In this document: positions 16,723 to 23,948 of the stretch, piece after piece | Layout: each line of letters opens with the position of its first letter | Numbering within the stretch: the first letter of the stretch is position 1 | Origin: Anaerolineales bacterium | GTDB lineage: Bacteria > Chloroflexota > Anaerolineae > Anaerolineales > Villigracilaceae | Assembly: GCA_017985935.1 (NCBI GenBank) | Contig: JAGNWT010000039.1 | Location: 1-34,943 of the forward strand | Direction of reading: 5' to 3' | DNA length: 34,943 bases | The notes under the pieces: generated by a model | What the model was told of the DNA's origin: nothing | The model's database searches: none | What the model saw: the letters and a program-made list of their open reading frames with translations, nothing else | Program-made: the position numbers and the translations under genes

Positions 16723-18054
16723 ATGCCCACACCCATTGTTTCAAAACGCGCACCCATTTACGCCGATGTTCCCGATGAAAAGTGGAACGATTGGCGCTGG
16801 CAATTAAGTCACCGCTTGAACACCGTTGAAGAGATCGAAAAAGTTTTGCCGCTCACCGAGAGCGAACGCAAGGCGCTCCAAACGCAGGGATTATTCCGCG
16901 TGGATGTGACCCCGTACTATATTTCGCTGATCGACCCGAGCGACCCGAATGACCCCGTCCGCAAGCAGATCATCCCTGTTTCGGAGGAAATGAACGCATT
17001 CACCGCCATGATGGAGGATTCCCTCGCGGAAGACCGCCACTCTCCCGTGCCGGGGCTTGTTCACCGGTATCCTGACAGAGTGCTCATGCTGGTGACGACC
17101 CAGTGCGCTTCGTACTGCCGCTATTGCACCCGCTCGCGCATCGTCGGCGACCCGGGGCAGACCTTCAACCGCCAGGACTTCGAGATGCAGATCGAGTATC
17201 TCAAGCGCACCCCGCAGGTGCGTGATGTGCTGCTATCGGGCGGCGATCCGCTGGTGCTGGCGCCAAAAATTCTGGAAGAACTGCTCACCCGCCTGCGCGA
17301 GATCCCGCACATCGAGATCGTCCGCATTGGCTCGCGCGTGCCGGTATTCATGCCGATGCGCATCACGCAGGAACTGTGCGACATGCTCGCCAAGTTCCAC
17401 CCGCTGTGGCTGAACATCCATGTCAATCACCCGAACGAAATCTCGAAGGAACTGGCAGAAGCCTGCGACCGTATGAGCCGCGCCGGCATTCCCCTGGGCA
17501 ATCAATCTGTTCTGCTGGCAGGGGTTAATGACTGCGTCCACATGCAGCGCGAACTCGTCCAAAAGCTGACCCGCATCCGCGTGCGCCCGTACTATCTCTA
17601 TCAGTGCGACCTCGTGGAAGGCGCGGGACATTTCCGCACGCCCGTGGCAAAAGGCATTGAGATCATCGAAGGCCTGCGCGGACATACCTCCGGCTACGCC
17701 GTTCCACAATTCATTGTGGACGCACCCGGCGGTGGTGGTAAGATTCCTGTCATGCCCAACTACATGCTGAGCATGTCGGACCACAAGATCATCGTCCGCA
17801 ACTACGAAGGATATGTGACCACCTACGAAGAGCCGACCGAATACAAGTCACACGACCCGAAGACCTGCAAGTTCTGCCAGAACAAACGCCCCGAACCCGG
17901 TCAGACCGGACTCACAGGCTTGCTCGACGGCGATCAGATGTTCATCAAGCCTGAAGGCTTCGACGAACTTCACAACCGCGACGGTATTCAGCATCGGTTG
18001 AAGGATGAAAACAAGTGGAAACCGCTCGGCATCGGTTCGGGCGAAACAGACTAA
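16723..18054 (+). CDS. kamA: Lysine 2,3-aminomutase
   Basis: Radical SAM and PLP enzyme converting L-lysine to L-beta-lysine. 443 residues. The [4Fe-4S] motif CASYCRYC gives Cys128, Cys132 and Cys135; PLP binds Lys340 in APGGGGKIPV. Asp296 (YQCDLVEG) and Asp333 (FIVDAPG) correspond to the two Asp that hold the lysine side chain in the clostridial enzyme, which supports lysine rather than glutamate as substrate. Cys271 plus Cys382 and Cys385 near the C-terminus fit the structural zinc site. GGAGG lies five bases before the ATG. No beta-lysine acetyltransferase (ablB) or other lysine-fermentation gene is adjacent, so the fate of beta-lysine is open. Confidence 0.93.
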   Translation: MPTPIVSKRAPIYADVPDEKWNDWRWQLSHRLNTVEEIEKVLPLTESERKALQTQGLFRVDVTPYYISLIDPSDPNDPVRKQIIPVSEEMNAFTAMMEDSLAEDRHSPVPGLVHRYPDRVLMLVTTQCASYCRYCTRSRIVGDPGQTFNRQDFEMQIEYLKRTPQVRDVLLSGGDPLVLAPKILEELLTRLREIPHIEIVRIGSRVPVFMPMRITQELCDMLAKFHPLWLNIHVNHPNEISKELAEACDRMSRAGIPLGNQSVLLAGVNDCVHMQRELVQKLTRIRVRPYYLYQCDLVEGAGHFRTPVAKGIEIIEGLRGHTSGYAVPQFIVDAPGGGGKIPVMPNYMLSMSDHKIIVRNYEGYVTTYEEPTEYKSHDPKTCKFCQNKRPEPGQTGLTGLLDGDQMFIKPEGFDELHNRDGIQHRLKDENKWKPLGIGSGETD

Positions 18055-18067
18055 AATGTTTAGAACA

Positions 18068-18101
18068 GGGTTCGGATTTCCGCCTGAAGGTTTCCGAACC
18101 C
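18068..18101 (+). terminator. Hairpin after kamA, possible weak terminator
   Basis: A nine-base perfect stem GGGTTCGGA/TCCGAACCC with a 16-base loop lies 13 bases after the kamA stop. No T run follows (CTCATTAAGG, which contains the next gene's ribosome binding site), so it may instead stabilise mRNA or act as a processing or attenuation site between kamA and the lipoproteins. Confidence 0.4.
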
Positions 18102-18117
18102 TCATTAAGGAGAAAAT

Positions 18118-18783
18118 ATGAAAAGAACAATACAAGTGATGATCATTTTGGTGACTTTGGCTTCCTTCCTGGGAGCATGTCTGCCCGCAGCGGCGCCCGC
18201 AACCTCGGGTGAACCGGCTGCCGCGCAAGCCCAGAACACCCAAAGCCTGGAAGATACCCAGTCACAGATCAACACCGCCGTGGCGCAGACCATCGAGGCG
18301 CAGAACCAGATCGGCACCGCAGTAGCCCTTACGACCGAGGCGCAAGCCACGCCGACCTTCACCGCCACCGCGGTCACCATCCCCACCTTCACCCCGCTCG
18401 CACTCCCGACCGCCACGAACAGACCCTCCACCGGCGGCAGCACTGGCGGATCTTCCTCAGGGAAATATGACTACGCCTGCGACATCATGAATCGCCGACC
18501 GTTCGACAATGCCGAGATCCTGCACGGGCAGGACTTCGACATCAAATGGACGATCCAAAACACCGGAACCAAGACCTGGGATCCGGGCATGGATGTGAAG
18601 TATTTCAGCGGACCGCAAATGACCAGCGTCACCGTGGTGGAAATTCCCATCGCCATGAAGCCCGGCGACACCTATCAGATCGTGATGGATGCCAAGGCGC
18701 CCGCTCAGACCGGCTTCCAGGTGATGACCTGGACCGTGCAAGGACAACTCTGCTATCCGTACGTGGCATTGATGGTGCACTAA
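18118..18783 (+). CDS. Lipoprotein with C-terminal NBR1-like Ig domain (copy 1)
   Basis: 221 residues. A lipoprotein signal peptide (KR, hydrophobic core) ends at lipobox LGAC, Cys21. A central Ala/Thr/Gln-rich segment (about 25-115) contains a stretch predicted to be helical (TQSQINTAVAQTIEAQ) followed by TPTFTATAVTIPTFTP-type linker. The C-terminal 105 residues match the Ig-like domain from next to BRCA1 (NBR1): FDIKWTIQNTGTKTWDPG and PGDTYQIVMDAKAP, then FQVMTWTVQG. This domain is frequent on Chloroflexi surface proteins and is thought to mediate protein contacts. AGGAG precedes the ATG. It lies 15 bases before a paralogue, clearly a tandem duplication. Confidence 0.88.
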   Translation: MKRTIQVMIILVTLASFLGACLPAAAPATSGEPAAAQAQNTQSLEDTQSQINTAVAQTIEAQNQIGTAVALTTEAQATPTFTATAVTIPTFTPLALPTATNRPSTGGSTGGSSSGKYDYACDIMNRRPFDNAEILHGQDFDIKWTIQNTGTKTWDPGMDVKYFSGPQMTSVTVVEIPIAMKPGDTYQIVMDAKAPAQTGFQVMTWTVQGQLCYPYVALMVH

Positions 18784-18798
18784 CCTGAAGGGTAATTT

Positions 18799-19455
18799 AT
18801 GATCGCGCAGAACCGTAGAATTTTCGCTTTGCTGGCCGCAACCGTTATCATGCTTGCGTGCATGCCCACTATTCCTTCCCTCGCGCCAGCCTCTGCGCCT
18901 GCACCTACTTTTGATCCCAACTCTTTACAAACAGCCATCGTAGAGACGGCCGCAGCGGCCGCAGCCGAGACCGCGCTTGTGGCACCAACATTCACGCCGA
19001 CCTTTACGCCGGTGCCCACCGAAACCCCGACACAAACAGCGTCGCCCACGGCCACGGTCACTTTTGTGTTCTTCCTGCCCACATTCACCCTCACCCCCAC
19101 ACTGGCCAAGCCGGGCAGTTCCGGGTTGGATTTTGAATGTCAGGTGGTTTCGCAATCGCCGATCAGCAACAGCACCATCCAGCGTGGAGCTGCCTTCGAC
19201 ATGAAATGGAAGGTGGCGAACATCGGCAAAAAGCCCTGGGACTCGAATAGCGCCGACTATCGATATGTCAAAGGCGAGAAAATGCATCGCGCCCCGGCCC
19301 TCGACTTTGAACAATCTGTCCCATCAGGCGGCATGATCGAACTAGTTGTGCCCATGCAAGCGCCTGCTGAAGCGGGAACCTATCAGACGTTATGGAGCAT
19401 CAACATCGGCAAGGAAAGATTTTGTTCCATGAACCTGGTTCTGGTCGTTGAGTAA
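18799..19455 (+). CDS. Lipoprotein with C-terminal NBR1-like Ig domain (copy 2)
   Basis: 218 residues, same architecture as the preceding gene: signal peptide with lipobox MLAC (Cys21), an alanine-rich segment, a threonine/proline linker (PTFTPTFTPVPTETPTQT) and an NBR1-like Ig domain (FDMKWKVANIGKKPWDSN, then AEAGTYQTLWSINIGKERFC). The overall similarity to copy 1 is moderate, so the duplication is not recent. No enzymatic residues are visible; it is likely a cell-surface binding or structural lipoprotein. The ribosome binding site is weak (GAAGGG). It ends the transcription unit at a strong terminator. Confidence 0.88.
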   Translation: MIAQNRRIFALLAATVIMLACMPTIPSLAPASAPAPTFDPNSLQTAIVETAAAAAAETALVAPTFTPTFTPVPTETPTQTASPTATVTFVFFLPTFTLTPTLAKPGSSGLDFECQVVSQSPISNSTIQRGAAFDMKWKVANIGKKPWDSNSADYRYVKGEKMHRAPALDFEQSVPSGGMIELVVPMQAPAEAGTYQTLWSINIGKERFCSMNLVLVVE

Positions 19456-19458
19456 ATC

Positions 19459-19495
19459 AAAAAAAATCCTCCGAGAAATTCGGAGGATTTTTTTA
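19459..19495 (+). terminator. Bidirectional terminator between convergent genes
   Basis: Stem of AAAATCCTCCG with CGGAGGATTTT (left arm to 19473, right arm from 19481), 7-base loop AGAAATT, flanked by an A run and T7. It serves the NBR1 lipoprotein unit on + and the small membrane-protein gene on -, whose stop lies three bases away. Confidence 0.9.
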
Positions 19496-19497
19496 TC

Positions 19498-19776
19498 TTA
19501 GGAAGCGGGGGGAAGCGGTTCGTTGGAAGCGGGCGCTTCGGGCTTCTTGCGCATTGTGAAGAAACCAACCGCAATGGGGATGATGATCATAATGACTGAA
19601 AGGCAGAGGAACGCATACCCAAAAGCCGGAGGCGTAGCCTGGGTTGAATCACCGAGGGTAAAGCTGCCATTGCCTGAGATCGTACCGATTCCCATCACAC
19701 ACGTGAACAGACCACAACAACCGCAGATCAACGCGGTCGCAATGGTGGCGATCATGCCAGTGTTCTTGTTATTCAT
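19498..19776 (-). CDS. Small two-helix membrane protein, unknown function
   Basis: 92 residues with two hydrophobic segments (about 7-32, which contains the CGCC cluster, and 52-72), a glycine/serine-rich loop between them and a charged Pro-rich C-terminal tail (RKKPEAPASNEPLPPAS). No family is recognised. GGAG (complement of 19783-19786) stands a few bases before the ATG, and its 3' end abuts a bidirectional terminator, so it appears to be a real monocistronic gene. The CGCC pair in the first helix is notable but could simply be structural. Confidence 0.65.
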   Translation of the reverse strand: MNNKNTGMIATIATALICGCCGLFTCVMGIGTISGNGSFTLGDSTQATPPAFGYAFLCLSVIMIIIPIAVGFFTMRKKPEAPASNEPLPPAS

Positions 19777-19813
19777 TCTTTTCTCCTGTTAATAGATTTG
19801 TGTCAGTATACAA

Positions 19814-19853
19814 CCAAAAAAAACGGGATGCAAGTTTTGCCTGCATCCCGTTT
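19814..19853 (-). terminator. Intrinsic terminator of the pheST operon
   Basis: Twelve-base perfect stem (19821-19832 with 19842-19853, core CGGGATGCA) and 9-base loop. Read on the - strand it is followed by a run of eight T (complement of the A run 19816-19823). It lies four bases after the pheT stop. Confidence 0.9.
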
Positions 19854-19856
19854 GTA

Positions 19857-22379
19857 CTACGACCTCAATTTCGCGCCGACCATATGTTCGAGGCGTTTCA
19901 CGATCTTGGTGCGGATCGCGGCAGCCTCGGCATCGGTCAGTGTTTTCTCAGCTTGATAAGTGAGACTGTACGCCAGAGATTTCTTGCCCGCGCCGATCTT
20001 CTCATCGCGATAGACATCGAACAAGCGCACATCGGTGACGGTCTTTCCGCCCGTTTGCCTGATCAACGCTTCGACAGTGGATGCGGCGACTGATTCATCG
20101 AGGATGAGGGCAATGTCCTCGTACATGGGCGGGAACTCGGAGACCGGCTTGATCCCGTAGAACGGATTCAAGCCACGCAGGATCTCGAGGTCAAACTCAG
20201 CCACGATGACAGGCGCATCGCCGAATTCGAACTTTTCCTTGGCCAGCGGGTGCAGCTCACCGAACACGCCCACCACCTGCCCATTCACCTTGACCTCGGC
20301 AGACTTACCCGGATGCAAATTAACTCCGTGTGCAGAAGAAGCCTCAGCGTAGACAATGTCTGTGAAACGCAAGCCTGCCAGCAGGAGTTCGATGCGCCCC
20401 TTCATGTCGAAGAAATCAAATGCCGGGGAATTCTTCACATCCCACGCGGATGGATTCCGCGCGCCAGTCATTACGATGGCAAGTTTACGCGGCTCATTGG
20501 GCAGATCATTCTTGACCGGTTCGAAGACCGAGCCGACCTCGAACATGGCCAGCGATTCCGCGCGTGCATTTTTCTCCGCCACTTCCAACACGGAGGTGAG
20601 CAGGCTGCGGCGCAGCACACTGCGTTCCGGCGCAATGGGGTTGGCAATGCGGACATAATCATCATGCGAAACAATGCGGCTCTCCCTTTCGGGTGAGGTC
20701 ATGCGGTACGTGACGACTTCCTGCATGCCGATGGCGGCGAGCAGGTCGCGCAGGCGCTCTTCCCACTCGTGAACGGGGTTGCCCTTTTGGGGAGGCAGAG
20801 CGTCAGCCATGGTGGTGGTTGGGATGTTGTCGAAGCCGTAACTGCGAGCAACTTCTTCAAGCACATCGGCGAGACCGACCACGCCTTCTTCAATGTCCAT
20901 GCGGTGCTGCGGCGCGGTGACACGCAATTTATCGCCCGCCACTTCGCATTTGAATTCGAGGTGGGTCAACAGTTCGGATATCTTTTCAATAGTGAGGTCA
21001 ATGCCAAGCAGGCGCTTCACGTCACGGGATGTCACATCTACGACCGAGTCTTTCGGTTGAAGCGGATACTCGTCCACCAATCCGGGGGCGATCTGTCCGC
21101 CAGACCAATCTGCCATGTATTTCAAGCCAAGGTTCACACCCTGGTCCGCGAGCGCCGGGTGCACGCCGCGTGAAAAACGGAAAGATGCTTCGGAGGGCAG
21201 GTTATGCTGTTTTGCAGTGCGGCGGATGTTGATGAAGTTCCATGCCGCGCCTTCGAGCAGGATATTCTTTGTTTGGTCAGTCACTTCGGATTCAGATCCG
21301 CCCATCACGCCCGCGAGCGAGAGCGATCCCTTTTCATCGCACACCAGCACGTTCATGGCGGTCAATGTACGCTCAGTGCCATCGAGAGTCTTGAGCTTTT
21401 CACCTTCGGCAGCGGCGCGGGTGATGATCTTGACCTTTTTGTCGCCAGCGCGTTCTTTGAGCACGTCATAATCGAAAGCGTGCAGCGGTTCGCCAAGTTC
21501 GATCATGGCATAGTTGGTAGCATCCACGATGTTACTGATGGTGCGCACGCCCGCCAGTTTGAGTCTGCGCTGGATCTGGTACGGGCTGGGCTTGATCTCC
21601 ACATTGCGGATCAGTCCCGCCACAAAGCGCGGATTCAGTTCCGAGTTGGTGATCTCGATCTCGACCAGATCATTGACCGCTCCGCCGGAGGTGTTGAATT
21701 TCACGACAGGCTTTTTCAACTCTCGACCGGTCAGCGCAGCAAGTTCACGCGCAATGCCGATCACATTCGCGTTGCGTGCCATGTTCGGCAGGATGGAAAT
21801 ATCGAGGACTGCATCGCCGATGTAATCCACGAGCGGCATGCCCGCGGGAGCATCATCATCGAAAAGGATGATGCCTTCGTGTTCTTCGGTAATGCCGAGT
21901 TCCTTTTCCGAGCAAACCATGGAATACGAATCCACGCCGCGGATCTTGGCGCGTTTGAGGGTGGTCAGCACCAGGCCATCCGCGTGACCGTCGTAGATGG
22001 TGGCACCTTCCTTGGCGTATGCCACCTTGATCGGCTTGGGAAGCGGTCCCGTGCCTTTCAATTGGAAGATGTTCGGCGCGCCGGTCAATACCACCTGTTC
22101 CTGCTGACCGTCGAACAGATCGAGCAGGGTCAGTTTATCGGCATTGGGGTGCGCCTTCACCTCGCGGATCTCCGCCACAACCAGTTTCTCGCGGTCCCAG
22201 CCGATGCCGTTGGTCTTGAACTCGTGTTTCTCGCCGTCTTTGTAGGTGGGCATGGGCAGACCTGCGTACAAGATCTCGTCCACTTCCATGCCTGCCAAAG
22301 TCAGTTTGCGGGCAATATCTTCAACGGTCAAACCGTCGAGATCGATAAAATCTTTTAACCAAGAAATAGGTAACTTCAT
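19857..22379 (-). CDS. pheT: Phenylalanyl-tRNA synthetase beta subunit
   Basis: 840 residues, the long bacterial PheT. Domains in order: N-terminal helix PISWLKDFIDL; EMAP-type tRNA-binding domain (about 45-155, LVVAEIREVKAHPNADKL); B3/B4 editing domain (about 210-385, containing PSEASFRFSRGVHP at its end); B5 domain (about 405-475); catalytic-like core; and the C-terminal anticodon-binding FDX-ACB domain (about 745-840, starting FPPMYEDIALILDESV). It works as an alpha2-beta2 enzyme with PheS. AAGGAAG lies six bases before the ATG. The gene follows pheS by 91 bases in the same T-box-controlled operon; that spacer holds a heptamer repeat. It is complete and unbroken. Confidence 0.96.
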   Translation of the reverse strand: MKLPISWLKDFIDLDGLTVEDIARKLTLAGMEVDEILYAGLPMPTYKDGEKHEFKTNGIGWDREKLVVAEIREVKAHPNADKLTLLDLFDGQQEQVVLTGAPNIFQLKGTGPLPKPIKVAYAKEGATIYDGHADGLVLTTLKRAKIRGVDSYSMVCSEKELGITEEHEGIILFDDDAPAGMPLVDYIGDAVLDISILPNMARNANVIGIARELAALTGRELKKPVVKFNTSGGAVNDLVEIEITNSELNPRFVAGLIRNVEIKPSPYQIQRRLKLAGVRTISNIVDATNYAMIELGEPLHAFDYDVLKERAGDKKVKIITRAAAEGEKLKTLDGTERTLTAMNVLVCDEKGSLSLAGVMGGSESEVTDQTKNILLEGAAWNFINIRRTAKQHNLPSEASFRFSRGVHPALADQGVNLGLKYMADWSGGQIAPGLVDEYPLQPKDSVVDVTSRDVKRLLGIDLTIEKISELLTHLEFKCEVAGDKLRVTAPQHRMDIEEGVVGLADVLEEVARSYGFDNIPTTTMADALPPQKGNPVHEWEERLRDLLAAIGMQEVVTYRMTSPERESRIVSHDDYVRIANPIAPERSVLRRSLLTSVLEVAEKNARAESLAMFEVGSVFEPVKNDLPNEPRKLAIVMTGARNPSAWDVKNSPAFDFFDMKGRIELLLAGLRFTDIVYAEASSAHGVNLHPGKSAEVKVNGQVVGVFGELHPLAKEKFEFGDAPVIVAEFDLEILRGLNPFYGIKPVSEFPPMYEDIALILDESVAASTVEALIRQTGGKTVTDVRLFDVYRDEKIGAGKKSLAYSLTYQAEKTLTDAEAAAIRTKIVKRLEHMVGAKLRS

Positions 22380-22443
22380 AATTCACTTCCTTTTATTAAC
22401 CACAAAGCGTCACGAAGAGTGAGAAGGATATATTTTTTTTCGT

Positions 22444-22470
22444 CATTCATCCTTCATCATTCATCATTTC
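22444..22470. repeat. Short heptanucleotide repeat between pheS and pheT
   Basis: Four tandem heptamers on + strand: CATTCAT, CCTTCAT, CATTCAT and CATTTC(C), ending at the pheS stop codon. It has the same 7-base period and T-rich word ends as the tract in oleC. No hairpin is formed. Confidence 0.6.
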
Positions 22471-23529
22471 CTAGAACTGTTCAAGGAACCTCACGTCATT
22501 TCCCCAGAAATAACGAATGTCGGTGATCTTATTTCTGAGCATCAACTGGCGTTCCGGTCCCATGCCAAAGGCAAATCCAGTGTAGCGCTTCGGGTCGTAG
22601 CCGCCGTTCTGTAACACGTTCGGGTGAACCATGCCGCAGCCGAGAATTTCAAGCCAGCCGGAGTTCTTGCAGACCTGACAGCCCTTGCCGCCGCACACGA
22701 AACATTCCACATCCACTTCAGCGGAAGGCTCGGTGAACGGGAAGTACGAAGCGCGGAATCTCACGCGCGCATCCTGACCGAACATGCGCCGCGCAAAATC
22801 TGCGAGCGTGCCCTTCAGGTCTGCAAAGGTGATGCCCTCGCCCACAGCCAGTCCCTCCACCTGGTTGAACTGGATCTCAGACCGGGCTGTGATCTGCTCG
22901 TAGCGATAGCACATGCCCGGCAAGGCAATGCGGATGGGCGGCGGATTCTGCGGGTTGGTCGCTGCCGCCTCGCGCATGGCACGCACCTGTCCCGGTGATG
23001 TATGCGTGCGCATCAAGATCGGGTTGTCCTCGCGTCCTTCAGATTCCACATAGAACGAATCCTGCATTTCGCGCGCAGGGTGATGCGGCGGGAAGTTAAG
23101 CACCTGAAAATTCATCTCATCGGTTTCCACCTCGCGCGAGGTGTACACCTGAAAACCCATCTCAGCCAAAATGGCGAGCACGCGCCGCAATTGCTGATTG
23201 GACGGGTGCAAGCGCCCGACCTGCACTTCGCGTCCGGGCAGGGTCACATCCAGTTTTTCTTCTTCGAGGGATTTCGCCAGCGCGGCATTTTTCACCGCCT
23301 GAGATTTCTCCTCCAAAGCGGCTTCAAGCGCCACCTTGACACGGTTCGCCGCCGCGCCGACAACTGGTTTCTCTTCCTTTGAAAGTTTTCCCAGCCCGGC
23401 AAAGACCTGCATCAGCGGAGAACTGCGCCCCACGTTTGCCACACGCCACGCATCCAAAGCGGACTGGTCTTCGATGACCAATAAACTTTCCAGCGCGGCT
23501 TTTTCGATCTCATTCAATTGTTCCAACAT
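22471..23529 (-). CDS. pheS: Phenylalanyl-tRNA synthetase alpha subunit
   Basis: 352 residues, the catalytic subunit charging tRNA-Phe. The N-terminal coiled coil (1-100) is followed by the class II core: motif 2 region with FPPHHPAREMQDSFYV, the Phe-binding QVEGLAVGEGITFADLKG, and motif 3 FAFGMGPERQLML near the C-terminus. A Cys cluster CFVCGGKGCQVCKNSGW lies just before motif 3, an insertion also seen in other PheS as a possible zinc knuckle. GGAGG stands four bases before the ATG. Expression is controlled by the T-box leader upstream. Confidence 0.96.
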   Translation of the reverse strand: MLEQLNEIEKAALESLLVIEDQSALDAWRVANVGRSSPLMQVFAGLGKLSKEEKPVVGAAANRVKVALEAALEEKSQAVKNAALAKSLEEEKLDVTLPGREVQVGRLHPSNQQLRRVLAILAEMGFQVYTSREVETDEMNFQVLNFPPHHPAREMQDSFYVESEGREDNPILMRTHTSPGQVRAMREAAATNPQNPPPIRIALPGMCYRYEQITARSEIQFNQVEGLAVGEGITFADLKGTLADFARRMFGQDARVRFRASYFPFTEPSAEVDVECFVCGGKGCQVCKNSGWLEILGCGMVHPNVLQNGGYDPKRYTGFAFGMGPERQLMLRNKITDIRYFWGNDVRFLEQF

Positions 23530-23546
23530 AGTGCCTCCATTTCTCG

Positions 23547-23572
23547 GTAGGGCGGGGTGACCTCGCCGCTAC
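23547..23572. repeat. REP-like imperfect palindrome in the pheS leader
   Basis: GTAGGGCGGGG and CCTCGCCGCTAC pair with one bulge and a G-T pair around a TGA loop. It lies between the T-box terminator and the pheS ribosome binding site. Similar GTAGGGGCG...CTAC palindromes are, from memory, dispersed in Anaerolineae genomes; only one copy occurs in this window. Confidence 0.5.
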
Positions 23573-23580
23573 AAACATAC

Positions 23581-23620
23581 AAAACAAAACCCTCCCGTCC
23601 ACAATCATGGGACGAGAGGG
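23581..23620 (-). terminator. Regulated terminator of the T-box leader
   Basis: Stem CCCTCTCGTCC with GGACGGGAGGG on the - strand, 9-base loop, then TTTTGTTTT (23589-23581). The 5' arm follows the T-box sequence directly, as required for the competing antiterminator. Confidence 0.9.
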
Positions 23621-23861
23621 AGATTCTCGCGGTACCACCCAAATTCATCGCAGCAGCCTGCAATGCACTTTGCGCCGACCAACATCGGCTTCCCGGGTAA
23701 CGCTGGGAGGACGGTTCAGACTACTAGGCTTTTCATTCACCTGAACGGCTCAAGAGGGAACTTCAACTGATTTCGGTCGAGTGCAATTTCACCATTTGCC
23801 TTGCACATCTCTGGCGGCTTCCGCCAATTTACTTTCCTCTGTCACAGCCTTTGATTTAATT
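23581..23861 (-). promoter_or_regulatory. T-box leader (tRNA-Phe-sensing) of pheST
   Basis: Reading the - strand: a stem I begins with AGAGGAAAGTAA (around 23840) and closes with TTCCCTCT (from 23760); the 3' side of its internal loop carries TTC at 23760-23758, a Phe codon directly after GAAG, taken as the specifier. Further down is the invariant T-box sequence GGGTGGTACCGCG (complement of 23628-23640), whose GGTGG/ACC element pairs with the uncharged tRNA 3' end. It is followed by an 11-base terminator stem (23590-23600 with 23610-23620, one G-T pair) and TTTTGTTTT. Uncharged tRNA-Phe should favour the antiterminator and switch on pheST. The exact stem I and II fold was not computed. Confidence 0.92.
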
Positions 23862-23867
23862 GCGGTA

Positions 23868-23895
23868 ATTATCTGCGGAATCGAGAGGATGTCAA
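23868..23895 (-). promoter_or_regulatory. Promoter of the pheST T-box transcript
   Basis: On the - strand TTGACA (complement of 23890-23895, perfect) is followed by a 16-base spacer and GATAAT (complement of 23868-23873, five of six). The start site would be near 23861, about 20 bases before stem I of the T-box. Confidence 0.75.
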
Positions 23896-23948
23896 GGCTT
23901 GGAAATTTCCGGGAACCAACGGCCAGGTATCGGCGGGGAAAGACCCGC

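Noticed and set aside
16723..18054. Glutamate 2,3-aminomutase or EpmB
   Set aside because: Asp296 and Asp333, the lysine-binding pair, are conserved, and the 443-residue length with C-terminal Cys pair fits lysine 2,3-aminomutase.
21204..22358. 384-codon open frame on the + strand
   Set aside because: It is antisense to pheT, has no family resemblance, and its composition (many His, Gln and Asp) is what an antisense frame of a GC-rich gene gives.
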